A DNA stretch of 64,000 bases from an uncultured Sphingomonadaceae bacterium (lineage in GTDB: Bacteria > Pseudomonadota > Alphaproteobacteria > Sphingomonadales > Sphingomonadaceae), in NCBI GenBank assembly GCA_947493195.1, contig CANLQG010000006.1, positions 1-64,000 on the forward strand, read 5' to 3'. The translations under genes and the position numbers were made by a program. Below are positions 36,645 to 44,739 of this stretch, in pieces (the stretch's first letter is position 1; every line of letters starts with the position of its first letter). The notes under the pieces are model-generated. The model was not told where the DNA came from, searched no databases, and saw only the letters and a program-made list of their open reading frames with translations.

Positions 36645-36756
36645 AGCGTCCGCTTTCCACCCTAATAACGGACATTCGACAATGGGTACGGCCCGCCCAG
36701 GAGCGGACTGGCAGCTTCGCGCCTGTTCTTGCCAAAAGCCGCCTGTCAGCAAACTA
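36645..36756 (+). repeat. Dispersed intergenic repeat, copy 2
   Basis: This segment aligns with 19789-19890 over its whole length (CCGCTTTCCACCC, GGACATTC, GGACTGGCAGCTTCGCGCC, TGTTCTTGCC, GCCTGTCAGCAAAC). Shorter matches to its left end occur near 37045-37075 (GTCCGCTTCCCACCCAATAG) and to its right end near 35680-35697. Confidence 0.5.
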
Positions 36757-36891
36757 CGCTTTTCAGACGGTCGGGTTGGGTTGGGTTGCGAGTTTCGGGA
36801 TTCTAGATAGACAATTATCTCCGCTACACTAAGCGTCCAATACAGCCGCCGATTGGCCAAATGGACAGGCTGCATTAAAGCAGGAGCTCAC

Positions 36892-36990
36892 ATGTCCGAG
36901 TCTCGAAAGAAGCCTTTTAACTGGATGTTCCTCTTCTGGGTTATCATCGGGTTTTTGACGCTGGCATTGTTTGCCCAGACCATATTGTAA
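36892..36990 (+). CDS. 32-residue single-helix membrane peptide
   Basis: A short gene with a strong ribosome site (CAGGAG, six bases before the ATG) encodes MSESRKKPFNWM followed by one hydrophobic segment, FLFWVIIGFLTLALFAQ, and a TIL end. The basic N-terminus and 17-residue helix fit a small inner-membrane protein. It stands alone, with an AT-rich possible promoter at about 36800-36835. I do not recognise a family. Confidence 0.5.
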   Translation: MSESRKKPFNWMFLFWVIIGFLTLALFAQTIL

Positions 36991-37593
36991 GCCGATTGGC
37001 TAAAGCGCTCGGGGATGCGAGTGCAAGACTTCAGAAGCACTAAAGGTCCGCTTCCCACCCAATAGCGGTCATACAGGCTGCGCTATGGCGACCCGAACCG
37101 CCAAAACAGGGCGATTGACGAGATTGCGTATTTTCATGGCTGTCCTGTCGTGAAGGAGTTTCTCGATTGACAGGTAAGGACCCGGGGCTGGGCATAAGAT
37201 CCGGTAAGGCGAAGGTCTGCTAGCCACCTATTCGCGCCACCTTCATCGCGCTCAGGTCGACCAGAAGTTGGTCCCGCGACCGGCCTCCGCGATCAAAGAG
37301 GATGCGGGCCGCCTAAAATGTGCTCCGAGGGAGCAGGGGTTTGGTGCCTACATTCCTGCCCGGGCCCAACTGGCGCAGCGCTGCATCACCGGATCATATC
37401 GGGAGTATCCAATTGCCTCTCTCGTCGGCCCTCACTGGTGGGATAGAACCGCAGGAACGTCCAGTTCCGAGCTAGCAGCTTCTGCCGTGGTAACGGCAAA
37501 AAACCCCCGTCCCGCCTCCGAGCGATCCTGGACGCTTACTCGTCGTTCTAGCCGTTGTTCAATTTTCGGCGCAGCATTTGCATATTCGCCATG
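36991..37593. other. Intergenic region with a repeat fragment
   Basis: About 600 bases without a supported gene. It contains a fragment of the dispersed repeat (37045-37075). Open frames on the plus strand here show no domain or ribosome site. Confidence 0.4.
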
Positions 37594-39807
37594 TCACGCG
37601 GCTTGGGCTTTATTGAGCTCTCTGCTCCGATTATGACGAGATTTAAGGGTCACTTGGCTTAGATCGAGTGCCGGACTGAAAAGAAATCCTTGCGCATAGG
37701 CACAGCCCATCCGGAATAGTCGGTCGCGTTGTTCTTCTGTCTCCACGCCTTCTGCAATAACAGCAAGACCAAGGCTGGCCGCCATCCCGATTATGGCCTG
37801 GACGATCAACCGCGACTCCTGCTGAGAGGACATCGTCTGAACGAAACTCTGATCAATCTTCACCTTGTTGATTGGGAAATCCCTAAGGTGGCTGAGCGAA
37901 GAAAAACCAGTGCCGAAATCATCAAGGGCGATCCGGATGCCGGCCGTACTGAGCTCCCGGAGGACGCGCTGTACAGTCGAAGGGTCATTCACAAGCAGCG
38001 TCGTCTCCGTCACTTCCAGTACTATCCTTCCGGGATCGATACCATTTTCCTCAAATGCTGTGAGAAATCTGTCTACGAAATTGCTGTCTAGGAGATCGCT
38101 CTCGGTCGCATTGAGGCTAACGTAGCGCAGTTCGGGAAAATGATCGAAAAGCGATCTTATCTCGGTGGCGACAAAATTTGTCATTTTCCTGCTGATCTGG
38201 CGCGAGATCGCTGGGTCGAGCAGTGCTGGAAGGACCTCGGTCGCCGCCAAACGCCGATTGTCGCGCGAATGCAAACGAAGAAGGGCCTCGAAGCCGACGT
38301 ATTCTCCTGTTTGCAGATCAATAATCGGCTGATAGCCTGCGAACAATCGATCCCCGCGGATAGCGGATTTTACCTCGCTGAGGGCGTTCTGCCGATGCTG
38401 GTTCTCTTTTTCCAGCTGGACATCGTAAACCATCACTCTGCCTGGGTTCTTCTTTTTCCCGAAGTACAGCGCGGTATCTGCTCTTCGGATCAGCTCGCGC
38501 GCGCCAACCCCTTTTTCGGATCGTGCGATCCCGCACGATGCGCCTAGTGATACGCTGCGTCCGCCGATAGGGGTTTCGGTGTCGATGGTGTCGATCATTG
38601 CATTTGCGTAATCGACGGCTTCCTGCATTCCAGTGCCCTCTGGCATTACAGCGACAAACTCGTCGCCACCCCAACGAGCTACCATTACACCCTCCATTGC
38701 AACCGATCTCATTCGGTTCGCGGTCTCTTCAAGAATAAGATCCCCGGCTATGTGGCCGAAGCTGTCGTTGATGTTCTTGAACCCGTCGAGATCGAAAATC
38801 GCAAGGATGACCTCGTTCCGCTTCTGATGGCGTTTTCGTAAGCGATCTTGGAGCATACGGTCGAAGGCATGCCGGTTCGGCAGACCTGTAAGACTGTCGT
38901 AGGTGGCCGCGTGCTCGAGGGCAGATTGTGTTTCATACTGCGATGAGACATCTCGGATCACGCCGACTAGCCGCGCCGGGCTTTCATCGTCACCGTCGAG
39001 AAATTCGCCGGTAGTGTAAACGGGCTTCCCTTCTCCGTTGGGTAACTTGAGGGTTGCCTCAAACTCGATTGAGCCGCGTTCTTCGATAGCCCTCGCTATG
39101 CATTGAGCGACCCTCGCCTGGTCCGCATCAATATAAAATGAAACTGCTTCCTCGCAGGTAACTTCTTTATGAGGTTCGAGCCCGTGGATATGATAGACGC
39201 CATCCGACCAGAAAAGATCTCCACTTTCGACTTCCACCTCCCAAGACCCGATCTTCGCCACGCATTCCGCTTGCCTGAAGGCACGATTGGAAAGTCGCAG
39301 ACGCTCTGCCTTTTCACGTAACTCGTCGGCAAGCCTACTCGAGCGAAGCGATGCCTCATGCAGCCGAATGACATCGGTTACGCTTTGGGCGTATCGTCCC
39401 AGATTCTCGAGTGTCGCTTCGGAGAACATGTCTCGTCTGCTGTCAATAAGGCACAAAGCACCGATGACGGTACCTTCGGAATTTGTGATCGGACACCCTG
39501 CGTAAGAACGGATTTTTGGCCCGTTTATGACGAGCGGGCTCTTTGCGACTCGCACGTCCGCGACAGCGTTGCGAACGAGCATGCTTTTCTTGCCATCTAC
39601 GACAAATTGACAAAAAGAATCTTTCCGAGACGTCGTAAGCAAATCGATGCCGTGCTTCGCAAGGATCGTTTGGTTTACCTCATCCAGCGCAGTGACGAGA
39701 GCTATTTCGCTCTCAAACGCTTGCGCACAGTGCATTACGATACGGTCTAACGAAGATTGAACACCCGTAGCTACGAAATTCTTATCAAGATCACAGGTGG
39801 CACACAT
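37594..39807 (-). CDS. GAF-PAS-GGDEF-EAL cyclic di-GMP protein
   Basis: Encodes 737 residues. Domains are GAF (about 20-150; SYAGCPITNSEGTVIGALCL), PAS (about 180-295), GGDEF (about 305-465; ARWGGDEFVAV, intact) and EAL (about 480-720). The phosphodiesterase motif reads GFEALLRL, with the metal ligands in VSLNATESD, EVTETTL, IALDDFGTGFSSL, KIDQSF and AEGVETEEQ all present. Both activities could therefore be real, making it a bifunctional cyclase/phosphodiesterase switched by its sensor domains. No membrane segment is seen. I chose the ATG at 39807 (MCATCDLDKNF), with GGGAG upstream; an ATG at 39834 is also possible. It is monocistronic. Confidence 0.9.
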   Translation of the reverse strand: MCATCDLDKNFVATGVQSSLDRIVMHCAQAFESEIALVTALDEVNQTILAKHGIDLLTTSRKDSFCQFVVDGKKSMLVRNAVADVRVAKSPLVINGPKIRSYAGCPITNSEGTVIGALCLIDSRRDMFSEATLENLGRYAQSVTDVIRLHEASLRSSRLADELREKAERLRLSNRAFRQAECVAKIGSWEVEVESGDLFWSDGVYHIHGLEPHKEVTCEEAVSFYIDADQARVAQCIARAIEERGSIEFEATLKLPNGEGKPVYTTGEFLDGDDESPARLVGVIRDVSSQYETQSALEHAATYDSLTGLPNRHAFDRMLQDRLRKRHQKRNEVILAIFDLDGFKNINDSFGHIAGDLILEETANRMRSVAMEGVMVARWGGDEFVAVMPEGTGMQEAVDYANAMIDTIDTETPIGGRSVSLGASCGIARSEKGVGARELIRRADTALYFGKKKNPGRVMVYDVQLEKENQHRQNALSEVKSAIRGDRLFAGYQPIIDLQTGEYVGFEALLRLHSRDNRRLAATEVLPALLDPAISRQISRKMTNFVATEIRSLFDHFPELRYVSLNATESDLLDSNFVDRFLTAFEENGIDPGRIVLEVTETTLLVNDPSTVQRVLRELSTAGIRIALDDFGTGFSSLSHLRDFPINKVKIDQSFVQTMSSQQESRLIVQAIIGMAASLGLAVIAEGVETEEQRDRLFRMGCAYAQGFLFSPALDLSQVTLKSRHNRSRELNKAQAA

Positions 39808-40327
39808 ATAACCCACTCCCACTCCCCATCCCACTTCTCTGGCGGGTTGTCGGGGGCAAGAGTGGACCTAGTTTTCTATCTAACTCATTAACTTCGAAGA
39901 TTTTCTTGTTCGCGCATCAATGAAGGCGCCCGACCGGAATTCGTAGTGATTTCCCCTCTGACTAGGTTTGGCGAAAGAGGCACCGTGGTTGTCAAAGGTG
40001 CGCGCAAACCGCGCACCCTCAGGCAGATACTCCTGCGACAACCGCCCGCTGAGGGTTATCGGCGGTAATTTCGGATATTTGCAGAGCCAAACAGTCTCGT
40101 GTGGCGGACGCTGACCAAAAGGATTTCGTTGCTGGCGACATGTTTTATAGAGAAAATGTCAGGTGCAGGGATGCGGACGGACATTCTCGGCTCTTTCGCA
40201 AAGCAGTTGCCCTCCTCCGACGCAGCCTCTCCTCCCGCCTGTGATCCTTGCCCGTCCATTTTCCGAGATAGTGGACATTTTCGGGCATCTTTTTGTTCAG
40301 TTTTGCTTTGCCTGCCAGACACATGTC
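39808..40327. other. Intergenic region with a strong hairpin
   Basis: About 520 bases without a convincing gene. GGTGCGCG (39997-40004) and CGCGCACC (40010-40017) form a perfect 8-bp stem with a 5-base loop. There is no T tract on either side. An open frame at 40056-40331 on the minus strand shows no family features. Confidence 0.4.
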
Positions 40328-40328
40328 G

Positions 40329-40374
40329 CATGACATATCATGTCTATTTGCGTAATCTCGCATGATATGTCATC
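40329..40374. promoter_or_regulatory. Paired operators of the hipBA operon
   Basis: CATGACATATCATG (40329-40342) and CATGATATGTCATC (40361-40374) are near-identical sites in opposite orientation. Their centres are 32 bases apart, about three helical turns, and they end ten bases before the hipB start. Both are AT-rich palindromes. This is the arrangement expected for cooperative binding by an Xre-type antitoxin dimer. Confidence 0.6.
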
Positions 40375-40383
40375 TAATCGCTC

Positions 40384-40725
40384 ATGCCACGTGCTTCGCG
40401 AGCCGCCAGCGGACTGCCGCCCCAAAGCCAGCGCGCGATTGTGCGACTGGGCAAGGACATCGCGCTCGCGCGCCGTCGCAGGAAGCTCCCCCAGCGCCTG
40501 ATGGCCGAGCGCATGCTCGTATCCATCCAGACGCTCCAGCGTCTCGAGGCTGGCGATCCCACCGTCGGCTTGGCGGTCCTCGCCAGCGCGCTCCACGTCT
40601 TGGGAATGACCGAACGGCTCGCCGGGCTGATCGCGCCCGACAGCGACAGGGCGGGGATCAGCGAGGATCTTTCGCGTCTGCCCAAGACCACGCACGCAGC
40701 CAGCGATGACGAGTTGGACTTCTAG
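40384..40725 (+). CDS. hipB: HipB-like Xre antitoxin
   Basis: Encodes 113 residues. An Xre helix-turn-helix spans about 20-75 (RLGKDIALARRRRKLPQRLM, then ERMLVSIQTLQRLEAGDPTV and LAVLASALHVLGM). The C-terminal tail is acidic (ASDDELDF). It should bind and neutralise the HipA kinase and repress the operon through the paired palindromes upstream. The start ATG lies ten bases after the second operator. The stop is seven bases before the natural-looking hipA start at 40732. Confidence 0.85.
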   Translation: MPRASRAASGLPPQSQRAIVRLGKDIALARRRRKLPQRLMAERMLVSIQTLQRLEAGDPTVGLAVLASALHVLGMTERLAGLIAPDSDRAGISEDLSRLPKTTHAASDDELDF

Positions 40726-41905
40726 CCTGCCATGTCGACGGTCCGCACCTATGTGTTCGTTCATTGGACGCCGTTATCTTGAGCGGGCCGACAGGGTTGC
40801 TGTCGACCCGGTGGCCCTTCCCCTCCATGAGGCAGGAACGGCCCGGTCTTACCAGACGGAAGAGGGATTTACCGTCTTCAACGGAATCCGTGATGCGGCA
40901 CCGGACGGTTGGGGCCAGTACCTCATGTACAAGGCGATGGGTGACCGCCTGCCCGGCGAGGCCGATCTCATTCTTGCTTCGGGTGATCACCGGGTGGGCG
41001 CGCTCGCCTTCGGCCCTACTCCCGAGCGACCGGAGCGCATTACCCCGTGGGGGGACGGCCCAGCTCCGGTGGAAGAGTTCACTCTTGCCAAGCTTGCGGA
41101 AGCCGCCGAGCGTGCACAGCACGTTGACGAGCTGGATGAGAACCTGCGCGCGCTCCTAGCAGCTGGCTCCTCACTCGGCGGAGCACGTCCCAAGGCCGCG
41201 ACTATGATCGGCGAACAACCATGGATCGCCAAGTTCCAGAAGCGTGGCGACAGTTTCCCCGAGTGCCGGGTGGAACTTGCGACGATGCGTCTTGCTGCCG
41301 AATGTGGTCTCGATGTGCCGCCACTCGATTTTCGCTGCGTCCTCGATCGCGACATCTATCTGATCGAGAGGTTCGATCGAATTCCCCATGGAAATCGGAT
41401 TGAGCGCCTGCCGTTCGCTTCGGGCCTGACCATTCTTGGGGCGCATGAGAGCGAGGTCAGCCGCTACAGCTATGCTGATCTGGCTGGATCAATCCGGCAG
41501 TTCGGCACTCAGGTGCGCAGGGACCTACACGAGCTGTTTCGCAGGATGGTGCTCAACATCCTCGTCAAGAACGACGATGATCACCTGCGCAACCATGGCT
41601 TCCTGTTCGATGGAACGGGTTGGCGACTGTCGCCGCTCTACGACGTCGTGCCGAAGCCCGAGGTTGGTCTGGAGCGCCGACTCGTTCTCGGAGTGGGTCC
41701 GGAAGGTCGCAATGCCACGCTTGAGAACGCCCTCGCCGGGGCTGCCGTCTTCGATTTGGGAGCCGACAAGGCCGCTGCGGTTGTGAGCGAGATAAAGCAA
41801 ATCGTAAGCGCGAGGTGGGAGCCACTCTTCGCCGAGGCCGGTGTCAGCGGCGCCGATCGTGAGCGATTTGCAACGTGTTTCAGGCTCGCGATGGCAAATG
41901 CTTGA
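40706..41905 (+). CDS. hipA: HipA-like Ser/Thr kinase toxin, N-terminus disrupted
   Basis: The open frame encodes 399 residues. The kinase core is complete: GSSLGGARPKAATM (phosphate-binding/autophosphorylation loop), WIAKFQKRGD, YLIERFDR, the catalytic ILVKNDDDHLRNHGF and the metal-binding LYDVVPKPE. HipA kinases phosphorylate targets such as glutamyl-tRNA synthetase and stop translation. The normal start appears to be the ATG at 40732 (MSTVRTYVFVHW), but that frame hits a stop 16 codons on. The family sequence GRRYLERADRVAVDPVALPL then continues in another frame, consistent with a small deletion that removed about 20 N-terminal residues. The uninterrupted frame starts inside hipB at 40706. 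Whether active protein is made is doubtful. Confidence 0.75.
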   Translation: MTSWTSSLPCRRSAPMCSFIGRRYLERADRVAVDPVALPLHEAGTARSYQTEEGFTVFNGIRDAAPDGWGQYLMYKAMGDRLPGEADLILASGDHRVGALAFGPTPERPERITPWGDGPAPVEEFTLAKLAEAAERAQHVDELDENLRALLAAGSSLGGARPKAATMIGEQPWIAKFQKRGDSFPECRVELATMRLAAECGLDVPPLDFRCVLDRDIYLIERFDRIPHGNRIERLPFASGLTILGAHESEVSRYSYADLAGSIRQFGTQVRRDLHELFRRMVLNILVKNDDDHLRNHGFLFDGTGWRLSPLYDVVPKPEVGLERRLVLGVGPEGRNATLENALAGAAVFDLGADKAAAVVSEIKQIVSARWEPLFAEAGVSGADRERFATCFRLAMANA

Positions 41906-42143
41906 TCAGGGATTTGCCGCGCTTCTGCGCGCCAATGAAAGAGTATTTTTTTCTGGTGATTACCCGGTGATTGCTAGAACCGACTCTGAAGTCCTAGAAA
42001 CGCATTATTACTTTTTAATTTCAATATGATAGGTGTTTTAGACGCTAAAATCTGGTACTTCCGCTACCGGCGCCGCTGAGCGGCAGGTAGCCGTGCAACA
42101 GGAGCCATCGCGAAATGGCGAAAGTAGCTTTCTCGGCAGGCAA
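41906..42143. other. AT-rich spacer and hairpin between hipA and the saccharide locus
   Basis: The stretch 41940-42060 is markedly AT-rich, unlike either neighbour. A stem-loop follows: GCTACC (42063-42068) with GGTAGC (42086-42091), enclosing GCCGC-TGA-GCGGC. No T tract follows it. This may mark the boundary of the polysaccharide-utilisation locus. Confidence 0.4.
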
Positions 42144-42157
42144 TGTTAGCGCTACCC
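42144..42157. promoter_or_regulatory. XylR operator 1 (Gfo/Idh/MocA gene)
   Basis: TGTTAGCGCTACCC matches the 14-bp palindrome TGGTAGCGCTACCA at 12 of 14 positions. It lies 68 bases upstream of the oxidoreductase start. Confidence 0.65.
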
Positions 42158-42224
42158 ATGCGCCAGTTTTGCCCATACCCTTGGTCCTGACAGTCCAGAG
42201 GGACGAATCGAACCGGGAGGAACA

Positions 42225-43406
42225 ATGATGGCCAGGAAACCGCAAGCGCCCGACTTTTCGCGTCGGCAGATCATTTCAGCCGGGGCGGCAGCATCGCTGG
42301 CACTTCCGCTGGGCAGCGCGCTGGCACAGCAGGCGGAGGGCCAGCCCCTGCTCGGCAATCCCACCCTGCCAGAACTTCCGGGTGAACGCATGCGCTGGGC
42401 CATTGTCGGCCTTGGCACCTTCGCCGTCGGACAGGTCATTCCCGGCTTTGCCGATGCGCGGCAGTCGCGAATGACCAGCTTTGTATCGGGCAATCCGGAC
42501 AAGGCCGGAATGCTTGGCGCCCGCTACGGCGTGTCGCGCTTCTACGATTACGACAATTACGACAGCATCGCCGACGATCCTGAAATTGATTGCGTCTACA
42601 TCGTCCTGCCGGTGGGTCTGCACGCCGAATACACGATCCGCGCGCTGGAGGCGGGCAAGCATGTCCTGTGCGAGAAACCCATGGCCTCCACCAGCGCGGA
42701 GTGCGAAGCTATGCTGGCCGCTGCGCGGGCGAATTCGCGCACCCTTGGCGTCGCCTACCGCGTACATTTCGAGCCGAACAACATGAACGTGTTGCAACGC
42801 GTGAATAATGGCGACCTGGGCGCGATGCGCTTCGTATCGGCCGATCACGGCTTCAACGCAAACCCCGACTGGCCGCCGCACAAATGGCGGCTGGAACAAG
42901 CGCTGGGCGGTGGCGGCTCGATGTACGACATCGGGATCTATGGCCTCAACACATCGCTGATGATGCTGCCCGACGACACGCCGGAAGCCGTGTCCGCACA
43001 TTATTCCACCCCGGTGAACGATCTGCGCTTTACAGAGGTCGAGGGCGGGCTCGACTGGCGGGTGCGCATGGCAAGCGGGATCACGGTGCAGGGATCGTCA
43101 TCCTATTGCTGGAACCCCTATGTCTCGCGCCAGAGGTACTTCGGCAGCGATGCCTCCGTGGAGATGAACCCGGCAACCACCTATTACGACAATCGCATCG
43201 TGTTCGAGGGATCGGGCGAGCCGCCGCGCGAATACACCGCGGGCAATCCGATTGCCCAGTTTGCCGCCCAGCTTGACGGTTTCTCCGCTGCGGCGCGCGC
43301 TGGCGAACAGCATCGCACGCCGGGAGAAATGGGCCTGCGCGATATCCGCCTTATCGAGGCGATGTACCGCAGCGCGGACGCAGGCGGGGCATTGGTGACG
43401 CTTTGA
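42225..43406 (+). CDS. Tat-exported Gfo/Idh/MocA-family oxidoreductase
   Basis: Encodes 393 residues. The N-terminus is a twin-arginine signal (FSRRQIISAGAAASLALPLG, cleavage near SALAQQ). A Rossmann domain follows (MRWAIVGLGTFAVGQVIPGF), with the EKP motif in HVLCEKPMASTSAEC near residue 150 and a C-terminal alpha/beta domain (HKWRLEQALGGGGSMYDIGI). Zymomonas glucose-fructose oxidoreductase has the same Tat-exported layout with a tightly bound NADP. A role in periplasmic sugar oxidation or reduction is likely; the substrate is unknown. GGGAGGA precedes tandem ATG codons at 42225 and 42228. It is the first gene of the locus, with an XylR-like operator upstream. Confidence 0.85.
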   Translation: MMARKPQAPDFSRRQIISAGAAASLALPLGSALAQQAEGQPLLGNPTLPELPGERMRWAIVGLGTFAVGQVIPGFADARQSRMTSFVSGNPDKAGMLGARYGVSRFYDYDNYDSIADDPEIDCVYIVLPVGLHAEYTIRALEAGKHVLCEKPMASTSAECEAMLAAARANSRTLGVAYRVHFEPNNMNVLQRVNNGDLGAMRFVSADHGFNANPDWPPHKWRLEQALGGGGSMYDIGIYGLNTSLMMLPDDTPEAVSAHYSTPVNDLRFTEVEGGLDWRVRMASGITVQGSSSYCWNPYVSRQRYFGSDASVEMNPATTYYDNRIVFEGSGEPPREYTAGNPIAQFAAQLDGFSAAARAGEQHRTPGEMGLRDIRLIEAMYRSADAGGALVTL

Positions 43407-43425
43407 AGGCTGTGCCTGCGCGGGC

Positions 43426-44739
43426 CTAGTCCAGTGCAGCGGGTTGCATGCGCGGCACCAGCAACTGGATCGCGATGAAGGCGATCATGTAGCCCACCCC
43501 GGCATAGATCACGATGGGCACATAGGATCCCGTCAGTTCCAGCGTCCAGCCGGTAGCCTGCGCGATGAGGATGCCTCCCACCGCGCCCGCCGCCCCGCCC
43601 ATGCCCGCGATGGTGGCCACGGCGCGGCGCGGATACATGTCGGCGATCATCGTGAAGATGTTAGAGCTGAAAGCCTGGTGCGCCGCCGTACCGAGGCCGA
43701 TCAGAAGGACGGCCATCCACGGCTCCGGCACGCTGGCCACGCTCACCATCGGCAGCGCGCACAGCGCGGCGATGAAAAGCGTGGTCTTGCGCGCGCGATT
43801 GATGGTCCACCCCTTCGCGACGAGATGCGAGGAGAACCATCCGCCCGCGATAGAGCCGATGTCGGCGAGGAGATACACGCCAATCAGAGCGGGACCGATC
43901 GTGGCGAGAATGCCGCTCTCGGCGGTCGGGAACAGTTCCATCCCCTGCGTGCGACTGAGAAAGTCGGGCAGCCAGAAGAGGAAAAGGTACCACACCGGAT
44001 CGGTGAAGAACTTGCCGCAGATGAAGAACCAGGCCTGGCGCTGACGGAAGGCCGTTTTCCAGCCCAGCGGCTTTCCCGCAGCGTCTTCGCCGTCCTGTCC
44101 GATCCAGTCGCGCTCCTCGTCGGTGAGCGCGGCATGATCGCGGGGCTCTCGAAAGAAGCGCAGCCAGGCCCAGAGAACGAGAAAACCGATAAGGCCGGTG
44201 ACGAGGAATGCCGCGCGCCAGCCATAGATCCCGGCAATCCCGATAGCGATAATGGGCGTGAGCAGCACGCCGACATTGGCACCGGCGTTGAGAATACCGA
44301 CCCCCAGCGCCCGCTCGCGCTTGGGAAACCATTCGGCGATGGATTTCACCGCGCCGGGATAGGCCGCGCTTTCGGCAACGCCCAACGCGATGCGCGCCAG
44401 AATGAATGCCAGCACGCTGCGCGCTGCGGCATGGAAACAGGCGGCGAGGCTCCATAGGCCGATGGCGATGGCAATCCCCTTGCGCGTGCCGACACGGTCG
44501 AGCCAGCGCCCTACCACCAGCAGCCCGATGCCGTAGCTCGCCTGGAAGGCGGTGACGATGTTTCCGTAGTCCACCTCCGACCAACCCATTTCCTCCTCTA
44601 TCACCGGCTTCAGCACGCCGATGATCTGGCGGTCGATGTAATTGATGGTGATGACGAAGAAGAGCAGCGCGCAGATGCCCCAGCGGTACTTCCCCAGCGG
44701 CTTTGCCAAGGCCGACATGCTCCCGGCGGCGGAGGTCAC
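43426..44739 (-). CDS. MFS sugar-acid (hexuronate-type) transporter
   Basis: Encodes 437 residues with twelve predicted membrane helices. It is typical of the anion:cation symporter family: INYIDRQIIGVLKPVIEEEM, then QASYGIGLLVVGRWLDRVGTR between helices 2 and 3, and AAYPGAVKSIAEWFPKRERA. The closest functional type is ExuT/GarP, proton symporters of glucuronate or aldarates, so uptake of glucuronate or aldouronic acids released from xylan is likely. It overlaps the stop of the GH3 gene as GTGA and is co-transcribed with it. An in-frame ATG at 44718 is an alternative start. Confidence 0.87.
   Translation of the reverse strand: MTSAAGSMSALAKPLGKYRWGICALLFFVITINYIDRQIIGVLKPVIEEEMGWSEVDYGNIVTAFQASYGIGLLVVGRWLDRVGTRKGIAIAIGLWSLAACFHAAARSVLAFILARIALGVAESAAYPGAVKSIAEWFPKRERALGVGILNAGANVGVLLTPIIAIGIAGIYGWRAAFLVTGLIGFLVLWAWLRFFREPRDHAALTDEERDWIGQDGEDAAGKPLGWKTAFRQRQAWFFICGKFFTDPVWYLFLFWLPDFLSRTQGMELFPTAESGILATIGPALIGVYLLADIGSIAGGWFSSHLVAKGWTINRARKTTLFIAALCALPMVSVASVPEPWMAVLLIGLGTAAHQAFSSNIFTMIADMYPRRAVATIAGMGGAAGAVGGILIAQATGWTLELTGSYVPIVIYAGVGYMIAFIAIQLLVPRMQPAALD

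Noticed and set aside
39997..40017. Perfect 8-bp hairpin as a terminator
   Set aside because: No T tract and no gene ending close by on either strand; noted only as a hairpin in the intergenic entry.
40056..40331. 91-residue minus-strand frame upstream of hipB
   Set aside because: Runs into the paired hipBA operators, lacks a ribosome site and shows no domain.
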